Assembly: GCA_021399435.1 (NCBI GenBank)
Contig: JAJTUP010000067.1
Coordinates: 248,001-312,000 of the forward strand
DNA from: Diaporthe sp. PMI_573
Taxonomy: Eukaryota > Ascomycota > Sordariomycetes > Diaporthales > Diaporthaceae
Length of the DNA stretch: 64,000 nucleotides
Reading direction: 5' to 3'
Part shown: piece by piece, positions 1 through 11,377 of the stretch
Layout: each line of letters begins with the position of its first letter
Numbering within the stretch: position 1 is the stretch's first letter
Program-made: the position numbers and the translations under genes
Notes under the pieces: model-generated
Database searches by the model: none
Told to the model about the DNA's origin: nothing
The model's input: only the letters and a program-made list of their open reading frames with translations

Positions 1-2125
1 CATCCTACGCAAATACCTCAATATTATCATCATTGCCTACTTAGATAATATCCTCATCTTCTTGTAGACCCTTAAAAAACATAAAGAATATGTTAAGCTA
101 GTACTTTAGAAGCTTCAAGACGCAAAACTACTAGTAGAACTAGAGAAAAGCTTTTTCTACATTCAGAAAGCCGACTACCTCAGATACACCATCAAACCCA
201 GACTTATCAGAATATAGAAGGACAAAGTTTAAGCAATCAAGGAATAGCCCGCGCCAACATACATTAAGGACATCAAGGCATTCCTCGGCTACACCAACTT
301 CTACCAACAATTCATTAGCCAATACAGTACTATCACAAAGCCACTTACAAACCTTACCACAAAGGAAATCCCTTTCCAGTAGACAGAAGATAAATAGCAG
401 GCCTTTCAAACTATTAAAAACCAAGTTACAAAAGACCTAGTACTAGAAGAAGTAGATCTAACCAAGGAATTTAAGATATACACTAATACCTTAGATAATG
501 CAGCAGGTAGAGAACTTACTTAAAAGGACGACAAAGAATAAACATAGATTATCGCAAACTTTAGTAAGAAATTTAACAAACCAGAAACTTACTATGCTAC
601 ACTAGATAAGGAATTCATAGTAATAGTATATGCCTTTCAAGAATAGCAACACTACCTTATTAGAGCCAAGAAATAGATTAAGCTCTACATAGATTATAAG
701 AACCTAACAACCTTTACTATAACTAAACAACTTAATAAAAGACAGATTAGATATATAGAATTCCTCTCACAGTTTAACATTAGAGTCATACACATAGATG
801 GAATTAAGAATACTTGAGCAGACACTCTTAGTAGGTAACCCGACCACTAGAATAAGGAATCTCCTACTAAATAGATAATCTTTAGAACTTAAAAAGATAG
901 GAGCCTCATACTTAACCGAGAACTTAATACTATATTTAGAGTCAATACTATACCTAAGGAAATACCTACTAATCCTAAGAAACAAGATAATTTAATTAAA
1001 GAAATATACAAAGCCCTAGTATATAGATACCAAGGTGTTTTAGTAATAATTAAAAGAATCTAACAAACTTATCAAATTCCAAACCTCAGACAAAGAACAG
1101 AAGAAATCATCAAGTAATACAACTCTTACAATAAGAATAAAACAGCTAGGCACAAACCATATAGACTTTTAAAACCCCTACCAGTACCTACAACTATATG
1201 GTCATCTATTAGTCTAGACTTTATCGTTAAGCTACCCCTCTCACAAGAACCCTTAACTAAAGTACTCTTTGACAGTATCTTAGTAGTGGTTTGTAGACTA
1301 AGTAAATATATATACTTTATACCATATAAAGAAGCCAGCATAGCAGAAGAACTTATATACACATTCTTGCAAATTATTATAAGCAACCACGGTATGTTAT
1401 ATAAAATTATCTTAGATAGAGACAAGCTATTTACATTAAACTTCTGGAAATCACTAATAAAATAACTCAGATTAAAATATAAGCTCTTGACAACAGCATA
1501 CCTGCAAACAAACAGACAGATAAAACAAATCAACCAGATTATAAAACAATATCTTCAACACTACATTAACTAGTTGCAAGATAACTAGGTTAAATTACTA
1601 CCACTAGCACAGTTTACCTACAACAGCGCAACAACTAATACAACTAGATAGTTACCTTTCTTTATAGTCTATAGATATAAACCTTAGGCTTACTACAAAG
1701 CCCTGCCAGACAACATAGTGGTAGAATTAGTAGAACAAAAAGCAACAAGAATTAGACAAGTCTAAAAGAATATTTAAGACAAACTTTCTTTTATACAAGA
1801 CAGAATAGCAAAATATATAAACTAGAAAAGAATTAAGGGACTAATTCTTAAGAAGGGAGATAAAGTCTACCTCCTCTAACAAAACATTAAAACTAAGCAC
1901 CCTAGCAACAAGCTTAATTATAAGAAAATCAGACCCTTTAAAATTTCTAAAAAACTTTTAGACACTAACTATAAACTTTCATTACCTTAAGGAATAAGGC
2001 AACACCCAGTTTTTCATATCTCACTCTTAGAACCGGCACCCTAGAACGCAAAACTCGAAACAAAAATTAAAACTATCGACAAGTATAACAAGGAATACAA
2101 AGTAGAACAAATCATCAACTCATGA
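1..2125 (+). pseudogene. Gypsy pol remnant: RT end, RNase H, integrase
   Basis: Reading through the stops on the plus strand gives, in order, the RT catalytic block YLDNILIF (family YxDD; here the second Asp is Asn), the RT connection with an AFLGYTNFYQQFI-type motif near 275-310, an RNase H region around 450-830 with a YATLDKEF motif, and an integrase core around 1190-1620 containing SLDFIVKLP and later LPLAQFTYN. A C-terminal segment ends in ...HPVFHISLLEP near 2035. Nearly every stop is TAG or TAA in a position where the family has Gln, consistent with CpA to TpA change. The chromodomain that follows in copy B is cut off here soon after YKVEQII. The gene cannot be translated. Confidence 0.85.
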
Positions 2126-2428
2126 CAACATTAAGAATCCTACCAGTCAACCACAGTTACCAGTCAAAAAAGTATACCAGTTAACACAAGTCTACTAGTC
2201 AAACAAGATCTACTAGTACACCCACTCGACCAGTTAATTCTGTCTACCAGTCTATTTATTTCTACTAGTCAATCACTATAGGCTAGACGGCCTACCAGTA
2301 GGAACATTTTTATTACTACTACTAATACCCAGATCTACTATTCTAAACTCAGACCAATCAACACCTTTATTTACTATAAAACTCTAATTAAAAATACCAA
2401 CATCTCTACCAGCACAAAGCTAAGACTT

Positions 2429-2695
2429 CTAAACCTCTATTTTACCTAAACTAGGCGAGCCACTACAAACGACTTTGGCAAATTGCTCGGCAATATACTT
2501 GCGCTCAGCCTCGGCCTCCTTGCTTTCTATATAATCCAACTCCTCTAGATTTAAAAAACCACGATAAATGACCCGTACCATCTTTTCCCACCATATCTTC
2601 TTCTGCTTCCTTAGATGTATAAGCTTTTCCTCCAGCTGCTTAATCTCGTCCTCTAACTTTTGATGCTGGGTGGAGATATATAGGAGATTCGCCAA
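2429..2695 (-). CDS. Antisense coiled-coil ORF inside the gypsy element
   Basis: An 88-residue open frame lies on the strand opposite to pol, between pol and the 3' LTR. The product is highly charged, with a predicted coiled coil over residues about 10-35 (EIKQLEEKLIHLRKQKKIWW) and a second Glu/Lys/Ala-rich helix over residues 55-75. The matching stretch in copy B (about 10,690-10,980) is recognisable but RIP-degraded, so the region belongs to the element rather than being a chance ORF. I do not recognise the product. It may be the end of a longer antisense protein, since similar sequence continues towards 2900. Confidence 0.4.
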   Translation of the reverse strand: MANLLYISTQHQKLEDEIKQLEEKLIHLRKQKKIWWEKMVRVIYRGFLNLEELDYIESKEAEAERKYIAEQFAKVVCSGSPSLGKIEV

Positions 2696-3026
2696 GTTAT
2701 CTAGCTTGTAAACATTATATTTTAAGCGTTACTGGCGGACACACTTATAGTAGCGACTCAAGTTTTGCTCGGAGGCTTTACAAGACTTAATGCTATAAGT
2801 CTTGTAAAAGGTATACTTGTATATGGTAACAGCGTTTGCAATAATAGACTCTAATAGAGAATTACGTTAGGCGGTCTTCTTAGAACGACGGGACGGTTTT
2901 GAAACCCGGGAGTTCTTGATTCTATTTAATATAATGAATTAGGAAAGCATAATCTAGAGGATAGATAATACTATAGGAAGGATATAGACAAACCTTTAAG
3001 GATAAAGGATATAAAAAGGGAGATAG

Positions 3027-3510
3027 TATTATAAACCAATACGTTTGGCGGCAAGGGGACCCGTTTAAATAACCTAGATAACCTAAACAGGATGCCATAA
3101 TACAAGCTATTTAGTACTAGAGTATAGAGTTACGAGATTAGCCAAAACCCAGGGTTAGGGTTAGGCTTGTAATACTTACTTGCAAGCCTAGCAAGCCAAC
3201 TCGATAAGTAAATTATCAAGCCTTACACTAGGAATCGCTAGCTTGCCTTACGAGCTAGCAAGCTACTAGAGAGTCGGAATATATAAAGATATAATTATTA
3301 CTACAGTAGATAGCTTTTAGAAAATAAACTCTTTAGTCGTTAATCTAAGTATTTAGTCTAATAACTAGATAGCCTTACAGCTAGTAATTATACTTATAAA
3401 ATTATCGTGTCTTATATAAAACAGTTAAGTATTACCTCTATGCTGTATTACTAATATAAACCCTATAGGTTACCTACTATACCCTATAAAGGTTTAGTGT
3501 AATCATTATA
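3027..3510 (+). repeat. 3' LTR of gypsy copy A
   Basis: It follows a purine-rich tract (AAAAAGGGAGA) and starts at a TATTATAAACC motif, which would be TGTTATAAACC before RIP. It is alignable over its length with the LTR at 11,378-11,872; for example the block near 3320-3400 with TTAATCTAAGTATTTAGTCTA recurs near 11,700. The 3' end is set only by comparison with copy B, so it is uncertain by some bases. Confidence 0.6.
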
Positions 3511-4134
3511 GCTAGTAGGAGGTTGGCTATATTTTCCATACTAGAAAGTTGTATTAAAAATCCTTATATATCCTACTTAATAATATATCAGACAAGTATT
3601 TACTCTTTAATTAAGTCAAGTTTATAGTAGCTAACGTGTAATTTATCATAGTTCTATTAGCTATTTATCCTTCTATAAAGCATAGTTTCAGGGACGTTAA
3701 AGATCTATAAGGCTTGATGTATAGTTATAGGTTTATGTTGATTTTTTTTCAATTTCTTAATTACCTAAAGTACTAGTTTGATTTTATCTTCTTTTAAGTA
3801 GTTTAGCATTATAGATGTTAAGTTTTAGCGTATTAAATATTTAAGTAGGGTGGGTAATGTATAACTAACGTAAAAAATAGGGACATAATCTATACTAAAA
3901 ACAGACCTGCCTATACAAACTCTAAATTTTCAGACTAGCACTATAACACTACCACGCCTCCAAATTGACGGAATCAATTAAAAATAAGCAATTAGGACCA
4001 GTTAACACCAATTAGTGCCAATTTTAATTAATTTCTTTACACTGGGTAGGTGCTGGGGTTAACCAAAGTCAGCAAAGTTGGTAAAAATGCGCCACTAACT
4101 GTCCTGCACCACTAACTGTCCAACCATGTTAAAG
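3511..4134 (-). mobile_element. Pogo/Fot1-type transposon, 5' terminal fragment
   Basis: The reverse complement of this stretch aligns with 6532-7140 of the larger pogo-type element: the terminal inverted repeat at 4085-4134 (GCGCCACTAACTGTCC units), the leader, and the first ~120 codons of the transposase. The fragment stops abruptly at the gypsy LTR near 3510, so most of the transposase and the other end are missing. It is RIP-mutated. Confidence 0.65.
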
Positions 4135-4264
4135 CTTTTAGGCATAAACCATATAGACTTTTAAAGCCCCTATTAATATCTACGGCTGTTTAGTCTTCTA
4201 TTAGCCTAAACTTTATCGTTAAGCTATCTTTCTTATAAGAACCCTTAACTAAGATATACTATAA

Positions 4265-4684
4265 TCAGAGTTGTGACAACTTTAGTATACAACAGGTATA
4301 CAACTTTTTTAACCTCGTTTATTTCTTTGTATAATTATTTTAAAGACTAAGTAATATAGAGAACAGGGGTTAAAATAATATACTAGATTTAGTAATATTT
4401 TATTCTAAGGGTTAGGGGTTGAGTAGGGCCAGATTACAGGGGGGTAAAAATTAGCTAAAATTTGGGTCTAGGTATACAAAAACTCTATAACTTTAACCAC
4501 TGTCAATACCCCTGTTACTATACCCTAACCCGGAAAAAGAATATACTATTATAAACTTCTTTGAAAGATCTATCACGTGATATAGGTTATAGAAATATAG
4601 TATTTTTATTCTATATTTTAAAATGCGTTTAAAAAGTTGTATACCTGTATACCTGATTTGTATACTAAACTGTCACAACTCTGA
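4265..4684 (+). mobile_element. MITE, family 1, copy 1 (420 bp)
   Basis: It has long imperfect terminal inverted repeats of about 50 bp starting TCAGAGTTGTGACA and is flanked by the perfect 6-bp direct repeat CTATAA (4259-4264 and 4685-4690). Gypsy integrase sequence is continuous across it when one CTATAA is removed. It has no coding capacity. A second copy in the opposite orientation lies at 58,794-59,203; both share an internal block with TTACAGGGGGGTAAAAATTA and a TAACCCCTAA-like run. Confidence 0.85.
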
Positions 4685-5105
4685 CTATAATAGTATCTTA
4701 GTAGTAGTTTATAGACTAAATAAGTATGTATACTTTATATTATATAAGGAAGCCAGTATAATAAAAAAACTTATATATATATTCTTGAGAATTATTATAA
4801 GTAATTACAGAATACTATATAAAATTATTTTAAATAAAGATAAACTATTTACATTAAATTTCTAGAAGTTATTAACAAAGCAACTTAGAGTAAAGTACAA
4901 GCTATTAATAGTAATATATTTATAAATAAATAGATAAATTAACTAAATTATTAAATAATATCTTTAATACTATATTAATTAGTTATAAGACAACTAGGTT
5001 AAATTACTATTATTAGTATAATTTACTTATAATAGTATAATAATTAGTATAACTAAATAGTTACTTTTCTTTATAGTCTATAAATATAAACCCTAAATAT
5101 ATTAT

Positions 5106-5583
5106 TGTTAAACGAAATAGCCACTACACTAGAAATAACCACTAAAAGCAATATACTGCTCTTGGCAGCTACTCTAGAGAGCTTATATTTAGGTATTAAC
5201 GTCACCTGTTCTATACCCCTTCTCAAGCGTTATTCTAGTGAGCCCGAATGCTGGAAATAAGCTTGTTAACCCAAGTGTACTAAAAAGTGCTGTGAGTTTG
5301 AATCGCTTACACTTATCTTTTTGCTACTAAGGCGCAAGGTAATCCTTTTACCCAGTAATCTCGAATTAAAACTGGTGATTCTGATGTGTTTAGAAGCTTA
5401 AGAAACGTGGTGTGGGCGGGGTTTGAACTTAGGGGCTTTGCGTGTAACACGCAAGGAGCAAGGACTTATAACCTGTTAAACGAAATAGCCGCTACACTAG
5501 AAATAACCACTAAAAGCAACATGCTGCTCTTGGCAGCTACTCTAGAGAGCTTATATTTAGGTGTCAACGTTACCTATTCTATA
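5106..5583 (+). mobile_element. TRIM-like element, copy 1 (478 bp, 110-bp direct repeats)
   Basis: Two 110-bp direct repeats (5106-5215 and 5474-5583) begin TGTTAAACGAAATAGCC and end CTATTCTATA or CTGTTCTATA. They bound about 258 bp of non-coding sequence. The flanks are ATTAT (5101-5105) and ACTAT (5584-5588), a 5-bp target duplication with one C/T difference. This is the structure of a terminal-repeat retrotransposon in miniature. The interior near 5414-5475 contains a GGGGTTTGAACTT stretch resembling a tRNA B box. Confidence 0.75.
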
Positions 5584-5817
5584 ACTATAAATTACTACCA
5601 GATAACATAATAGTAGAATTAGTAGAACAAAAAGTAACAAGAAATAAATAAATCTAGAAAGATATTTAAGATAAACTTTTATTTATATAAGATATAATAA
5701 CAAAATATATAAACAAGAAAAGAATTAAGGGACTAATTTTTAAGGAAGGAAATAAAGTTTATTTTTTTAATAAAACATTAAAACTAAGCAACCTAGCAAC
5801 AAGCTTATTGAGAAAAT

Positions 5818-5900
5818 AGCTGCTATACTAGCTGCAAAAGCAACGCGCTGTACTTATAAGCTAGTAAGAATAATTTATATTTTCAGGACACTGTTTAATA
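5818..5900 (+). repeat. Short insertion related to the TRIM LTR (83 bp)
   Basis: Gypsy copy B is interrupted here between two AAGCTTA repeats (5811-5817 and 5901-5907). The insert resembles the TRIM LTR at 5106-5215 (AATAGC.GCTA.ACTAG...AAAAGCAAC). A diverged solo LTR of a related family is the likely explanation. Confidence 0.5.
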
Positions 5901-5962
5901 AAGCTTAATTATAAAAAAATCAAACTATTTAAAATTTTATAAAAACTTTTAAATACTAAAAA

Positions 5963-6289
5963 TGTGGACACCAAAGCCGAGCATAACAGGTGCCCAAGTT
6001 CTGCTGGCCCCTCTGAGCGAGAGAGAGGAAACTGCTAGAGGGCTCCAACGCGAAAAAAGAAGAGATAATGAAAAAAAAAGGCCGGAAGGGCCACGAAGGC
6101 GATAAAAGCAGTGTTTGGGTTCTGATCAGACAATGTCACAAGTTATCAAATAATAATAATAGAAGAATGAGTTGAATTGTTGCTTCGGCCCTCAAGAGGG
6201 ACAGAAGCTTGTCCGGTACTTATAGTACGGACGGCCAAGAAAGAAAATTCATCGCACTAGCTACGTGAAACACTGCACCCCGTAATACA
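5963..6289 (+). repeat. Probable solo LTR (~327 bp)
   Basis: This GC-normal block interrupts the AT-rich gypsy sequence. It starts TGTGGACACC and ends AATACA, fitting the TG...CA rule, and ACTAA occurs at 5955-5959 and 6290-6294, fitting a 5-bp target duplication (three extra A residues sit between the left repeat and the TG). It is far less AT-shifted than its surroundings, so it is either a recent arrival or escaped RIP. Its family is not identified. Confidence 0.5.
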
Positions 6290-6852
6290 ACTAACTAACG
6301 TGGTTTACCAATTAGTGGCGCACTTTTTTTATATACAAAAAACGTCTGTACTAACCTTGTTAACTTCTTTAAACTAGGCCTAATTTGGATACAAATTTTA
6401 GTATTGATGAAGATTTATAAAACTAAGCTATGATTTCTTTTTTAGAAACCTTAAAATTTTTTTACCCTAGTTATATCGGAAAAATAAAATTATAGGGATT
6501 AATTTAAGCTTTTTTCTTATAATTAATTCTAATGTAGTTTACTAGTTAGTGGTGCATATCAGTTAGTGGCGTACTTTTGCTAACTTTACCAACTTTTATT
6601 AACCCTAGCACCTACTTAATACAAAGTAATTTAAAAAAAGTTGGCACCTATAGGTGCTAACTGGTTTTAACTCTTTATTTTTAATCGATTTGGTTAATTT
6701 AAAATAGTAATATAGCTGTAGTACTAGTTTAAAAACTTAAAGTTTTGGTGGACAGCTTTGTTTTTAGTATAGATTATATCTCTATTTTTTGCGTTAGTCT
6801 TACATTACTCTACCTACTTAAATATTTAATATGTTAGAAATTAACATCTATT

Positions 6853-8930
6853 ATGCCAATTTATTTTAAAGAAGATAAAATTAATTTTATACTTTAGGCA
6901 ATTTAGAACTCTAAAAAAAATCGCAAGAAACCCTTAAGTATACATTAAGCTGCATATATTTTTAATGTCTCTAAAACTATATTCTATAGAAAGATAGTTA
7001 ATTAATATAACTATAATAAGTTACGCGTTAACTACTATAAACTTAATTTAATTAAAGAATAGATATTTGTTTAATATATTATTAAGCAAGATATACAAGG
7101 ATTTCCTATATGACTTTCTGGTATAGAAAATATAGCCAACCTTTTGCTAGTATTGTGTGATGGTAAGCCTGTTAGCAAGTACTAGGCACGATGCTTTGTA
7201 GATATATAACCTATCTTGAAAACTAGGTTTAATTAGCTTTATAACTATTAGAGGGCCCTCTGCGAAGATCTAGAGGTTGTTGGAAACTGATTTTAACTAC
7301 TTTACAACATAATAGCTAAGTATAGGATAATAGATAATGATCTATATAACTTTAACGAGACTGGCTTTATGATGGGTATAATAACTATAATATTAGTTAT
7401 TATATATTTTGATTGATATAAAAAAGCTAAATTTATTTAATCTAGAAACCGAGAATAGGTAATAGCTATTAAATATATTAATGTAAAGAGCTGGTGTATT
7501 TTGCTGTTTGTAATTGTCTAGGGCGCCTACTATCTTGCTAACTAGATAATAGAGTCTGGCTTTTTACTAAGTTGGATTATTAAGCCTACTCTAAATAGAT
7601 GGATAGATAATAAAACTGGTTTAGAATAGATTTGATACTTTAATAAGTATATAATTAAGTAGACTAAGAGTAAGTACTAGATACTTGTTTTAGATAGATA
7701 TAAAAGCTATATATTAGTAGAGTTTAAGTAGTATTATAAGGAGTATAATATTATCCTTATTAATATATTACTGTATTTATCTTATCTTCTCCAGCCATTA
7801 GACATTATATTATTCTTGCCATTAAAGTATATATATGACGATAAGATTAACCTCTTTATTCGGGCCTTAATTAACTATATTATTAAGTCTAAGTTTTTTA
7901 TTGTATTTAAGGCAGCCTATAATAAGGTTTTTATAGAAAAAAATATAAAATCTAGGTTTAGAAAAGCTGGTATTTCTTTATAGAACCTAGATTTTATTAT
8001 TTCTAAGCTAGATATCTACCTATAAACTTTGGTATAATTACTCTTTGTGTTACTATTAAAATGAAAATTACAAATATTCTTAAATGCCTACTAGACTATC
8101 TAGCAATTAGGTTTTATTAAGGATAAGATCTCTAACCATTAAGGCAGCTCTTCTATATTAATTATCTAGGCAGTTGAAAAGTTTACAAAAGGCGTATAAG
8201 TAATAACGTACCAGATTACTCTTTTAAATAATTGGGTCTATACTCTTAAGAAGGCTAATATTGGGCTTGCTAAGTACTAGAGGGCCAAAAAAAGTCGAGT
8301 CTAGCTTAGAGAGGCATTTAGTATTGAGGATTCTTAGGCGATAATTAAAGAAAAATAAAAGGGAAAGCGGCCAGCTAGTAAAATGGCTGGTAATAGTAAG
8401 GAGGCGGTTTGCGGCAAATTGTCTAAACGACAATATAGCAATTGCGGCAAGACTAGGCATAATGTAAGAACTTATAAGAAAGATATAGAAGAGTCTAGTT
8501 TATAGAACAGGTTATGAGTCCTCCTCTCCTTCGCACAGCGAAGGCCCTGAGTTTGATCCCCGCCCACATTACGTTTCTTGCACCTTAGCGTGCTTTTGAA
8601 CGATATCAGAATTTGTTTCTTGCAACTTAGCGTGCCTCTAAACAATATTAGAATAAACAGAAAACAACCATCTGTTTGTAAGCTGAGTCTTACAGTGAGT
8701 TAGCTAGCACTTACAGCACTTTTTAGTGTACTTGGGTTAACAAGCTTATTTCCAGCATCCGGGCTTACTGGAATAACGCTTGAGAAGGGGTATAGAACAG
8801 GTGATGTTGATACCTAAATATAAGCTTTCTAGAGTAGCTGCCAAGTGCAGCATGTTGCTTTTAGTGGTTATTTCTAGTATAGCGGCTATTTTGTTTAATA
8901 TAGTTATTTAGATTTTGAGTAAATAATAAT
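6853..8930 (+). pseudogene. Pogo/Fot1-type transposase remnant
   Basis: It starts at an ATG encoding MPIYFKED, similar to the N-terminal HTH start of fungal pogo transposases. Reading through many TAG/TAA stops gives the DDE-superfamily catalytic landmarks: YNFNETGFMMG near 7340-7380, where the family has an Asp before E-T-G-F; LDRYKSY near 7690; and LLQPLDI near 7790-7810. A C-terminal zinc knuckle follows near 8430-8475 (SNCGKTRHNVRTY, with one Cys lost to Tyr). The TRIM at 8501 separates the last few codons. First-Asp-to-Asn and Cys-to-Tyr are the G-to-A changes expected from RIP. Not functional. Confidence 0.75.
8501..8900 (-). mobile_element. TRIM-like element, copy 2 (400 bp, one LTR lost)
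   Basis: This is the reverse-orientation relative of 5106-5583, with the perfect 5-bp duplication TAGTT at 8496-8500 and 8901-8905. The right-hand LTR is intact (about 8795-8900), while the left LTR is reduced to about 11 bp. The join fits recombination between an AACAGG at the start of the LTR and one just inside it. The interior 8525-8570 looks like a tRNA 3' half (CCTTCGCACAGCGAAGG stem-loop, then GAGTTTGATCCCC). Confidence 0.7.
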
Positions 8931-9789
8931 ATATTTTTAAACGATCTGCGGCGGACTGCCTAAATAGTTGGTCTGGCTGGTGTAATTAAGGTTAATTCTA
9001 TATAGCTAAAATGCTCTATTTTAGTGGGGAAGCTAATTTTCCTACCAAAAGTTGTCTACTTTAGACTGGCACTATAGCTATGCCAACTACTCTAAATTAA
9101 CCAAATTAATTAAAAATAAACAATAAAGACCAGTTAGTACCAATTGGTGCCAATTTTAATTGATTTTTTTGCCCTAGGTAGGTACTAGGGTTGGCTAAAG
9201 TTGGTGGAGTTAGTTAAAGTGCGCCACTAACTAGTATGTATTACTGACTGGTAAACTATGTTACTTAAATTCTAAATTTCTAAAATTTAAAACTTAGCAT
9301 ATATATACTATTCTAAACTAATCCTGAAAATTTTATCTAAATTAGGCCTAGTTTAAAGAAGTTAACAGGGTTGGCATAGATGTTTTTTATATATAAAAAA
9401 AGTGCGCCACTGACTGGTATGCGCTACTGATTAGTAAACTACGTTATAAACTTTTATTATTTTAGGAAATAAGGCAATACCTGGTTTTTTATATCTTATT
9501 TTTAAAACCAGTACTATAAAATATAAAACTTAAGATATAGATTAAGACTATTAATAAATATAACAAGAAATATAAAATAAAATAAATTATTAATTTATAA
9601 TAATACTAGGAAATAATAGAATACTTTATTAAGTAGGAAGGTTATAATATAAATAAGAATATATAGGAACTAGCTAAAAACCTAACTTATTATAGCAAAC
9701 TTTTTAAATAATACTAGGCTTAGAACTTGACCTTAATTAAAGTAGTAACTAGTTAATCTCCCAATTAGTTAAACTAATAACTAACTATA

Positions 9790-10255
9790 ATATGGTTGGA
9801 CAGTTAGCCGTGTTTGACAGTTAGCCGTGTTTGACAGTTAGCCGTGTTTTTTTTTTACTAATAAAAAACGTCTGTGCCAACCCTGCTAACTTCTTTAAAC
9901 TAGGCCCAATTTAGATGCGAATTTCAGAATTTGCTTATTAGTATATAATTAAGCTAAGTTTTTAATTTCAGGATTTTTGGATTTTTTTTAAAGGAGTTAT
10001 TAAAAAAAAGCTTATTTAGACCCCTATAATTTTATTTTTCCGATATAACTCCTTTAAAGAAATTCTAAAACTTCTGAAATTAAAAACTTAGCTTAATTAT
10101 ATAAATCCTTATAGATATGCAAATTTTGAGCCAAATTAAGCCTAGTTTGATGAAATTAGCAGGGTTGGCACAGACGTTTTTTGTTAGTAAAAAAAAAACA
10201 CGGCTGACTATCAAACACGGCTGACTGTCAAACACGGCTAACTGTCCAACCACAT
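9790..10255 (+). mobile_element. MITE (family 3) with iterated 17-bp terminal motifs
   Basis: It is flanked by TA (9788-9789 and 10,256-10,257). The left end has three tandem copies of a 17-bp unit, GACAGTTAGCCGTGTTT; the right end has the inverted equivalent. The interior (ACGTCTGTGCCAACCC, TAACTTCTTTAAACTAGGCC, a TTATTTTTCCGATATAACTCC block) is shared with the MITE at 6298, but the outermost motif differs (GACAGTTAGCCGTG against CAGTTAGTGGCGCA). Iterated end motifs are typical of transposase-binding sites. Confidence 0.75.
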
Positions 10256-10481
10256 TAACTTAATAATTAACTAAATTTTTAACTAAATAATAGAAATAAC
10301 TAGTTAGAAACTAGGCTAGTTGAGAAAAGACTTTAACTAGTTAAGCTAGAAAAGTTAACTAGTTAACTACCTTAACTAGTATATAAAAATAACTAATTAA
10401 AACAAGTTAACTAATTAAACTAGTTGACCAGTTAAAGGCCTTTAAATAAAAAAGAAAACTATACTAGGCATTGTCTTAATA

Positions 10482-10555
10482 TTACTGGGAATTAAACTCT
10501 AAATCTCTAATCTTAAATTATTAACATTCTAACTATTAAACTATAGTATAAAGCT
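10482..10555 (-). repeat. tRNA-like relic (RIP-degraded)
   Basis: The minus strand reads like a tRNA with C-to-T decay: a box-A-like TATAGTTTAATAGTTAG near 10,550, an anticodon-arm-sized gap, then a box-B-like GAGTTTAATTCCC near 10,490. No stable cloverleaf can be asserted. It may be a tRNA-derived SINE head or a dead tRNA gene inside the gypsy 3' region. Confidence 0.35.
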
Positions 10556-11377
10556 ATAAAGGCTTAACGCCGCTCTTAAATAGGTTTTAGGTAAATGCAA
10601 CTTATATTTCTAAAGTTAAGAGCCAGACAAGCTACTTATAGGTATATTTTCTTTACTACTACTAAAAACAGGCATATTAAGAATTTCTGACAGATCTATA
10701 CCTTTATTTACTATAAAACTTTAATTAAAAATACCAATATCTTTATTAGTATAAAGCCATAATTTCTAAATCTCTATTTTACTAAAATTAGACGAGTTGC
10801 CATAAATAATTTTAATAAATTGTTTAATAATATATTTACACTTTACCTTAACCTCTTTACTCTCCAGACAATTTAGTTTATTAATTATATCTAGACCCTA
10901 CTAAATGGTACGTGTTATTTTTTTTAGCCTATAAGTAATACTGTTTCTATAAGCAACAAATCTTAACGGCAGCTTTTTCTAGCTCTTTCTCTATGGTATC
11001 TAATTTTACCTTAGTATAATTATACTGTTATATAATTTTTTATACCTAGGCCGGTATAAGGCTATGTATATTATAGTTTCCATACTTAAGATAGATACAC
11101 TTAGTATACCATAAAGAGTTTTCTTTAAAAATAAGACAGAAGGACTTGTTAGTAAGACAGGCTAAATAGGTTGGCATAATAAAACAATGACCTAAGGCAG
11201 CAGTATAAAGTATATAACTTTATTTAGTTTTCTTATAATAATGGGACAATTTTAAAACCTAAAACTTTTTAACTCTATTAGATATAATAAATTAAAAAGG
11301 CATAAACAAATATACAAACAATATATAGAAGCTTATAAAAGTACTTTTAAAGACAAAGGATATAAGAAAAAAGATAG

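Larger units (their letters stand above)
1..3510 (+). mobile_element. Ty3/gypsy retrotransposon, copy A (3' part, RIP-inactivated)
   Basis: The window opens inside the reverse transcriptase and runs to a 3' LTR ending near 3510. A second copy (copy B) from about 4141 matches it in the integrase, the 3' untranslated part and the LTR. Base composition is strongly AT-rich and stop codons replace glutamine codons throughout, which is the RIP pattern. The 5' half of the element lies outside the window. The LTR is followed directly by a fragment of a pogo-type transposon. Confidence 0.85.
6532..9261 (+). mobile_element. Pogo/Fot1-type DNA transposon (RIP-inactivated)
   Basis: Its inverted termini read ATGTAGTTTACTAGTTAGTG on the left and the RIP-altered complement on the right, with a TA duplication at 6530-6531 and 9262-9263. 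Subterminal sequence repeats the motif CAGTTAGTGGCGCA. It contains one transposase remnant and, at 8501-8900, a later TRIM insertion. Without the TRIM the element is about 2.3 kb, near the size of fungal pogo-like elements. Confidence 0.75.
6298..9444 (+). mobile_element. MITE (family 2) split by a pogo-type transposon
   Basis: Matching termini at 6298 (ACGTGGTTTACCAATTAGTG) and 9444 form inverted repeats of about 80 bp that share GGCGCACTTTTTTTATAT... and AACTTCTTTAAACTAGGCC. The flanks are TA (6296-6297 and 9445-9446), and gypsy copy B reads on when the element and one TA are removed. The original MITE was only about 415 bp; the other ~2.7 kb is the inner element at 6532-9261. Confidence 0.7.

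Noticed and set aside
4623..4865. An 80-codon plus-strand frame
   Set aside because: It runs from the end of MITE1 into gypsy integrase remnant sequence and is a chance fusion.
8224..8460. Minus-strand open frame of 78 codons
   Set aside because: It is the antisense of the basic C-terminal part of the pogo transposase, which explains the region on the plus strand.
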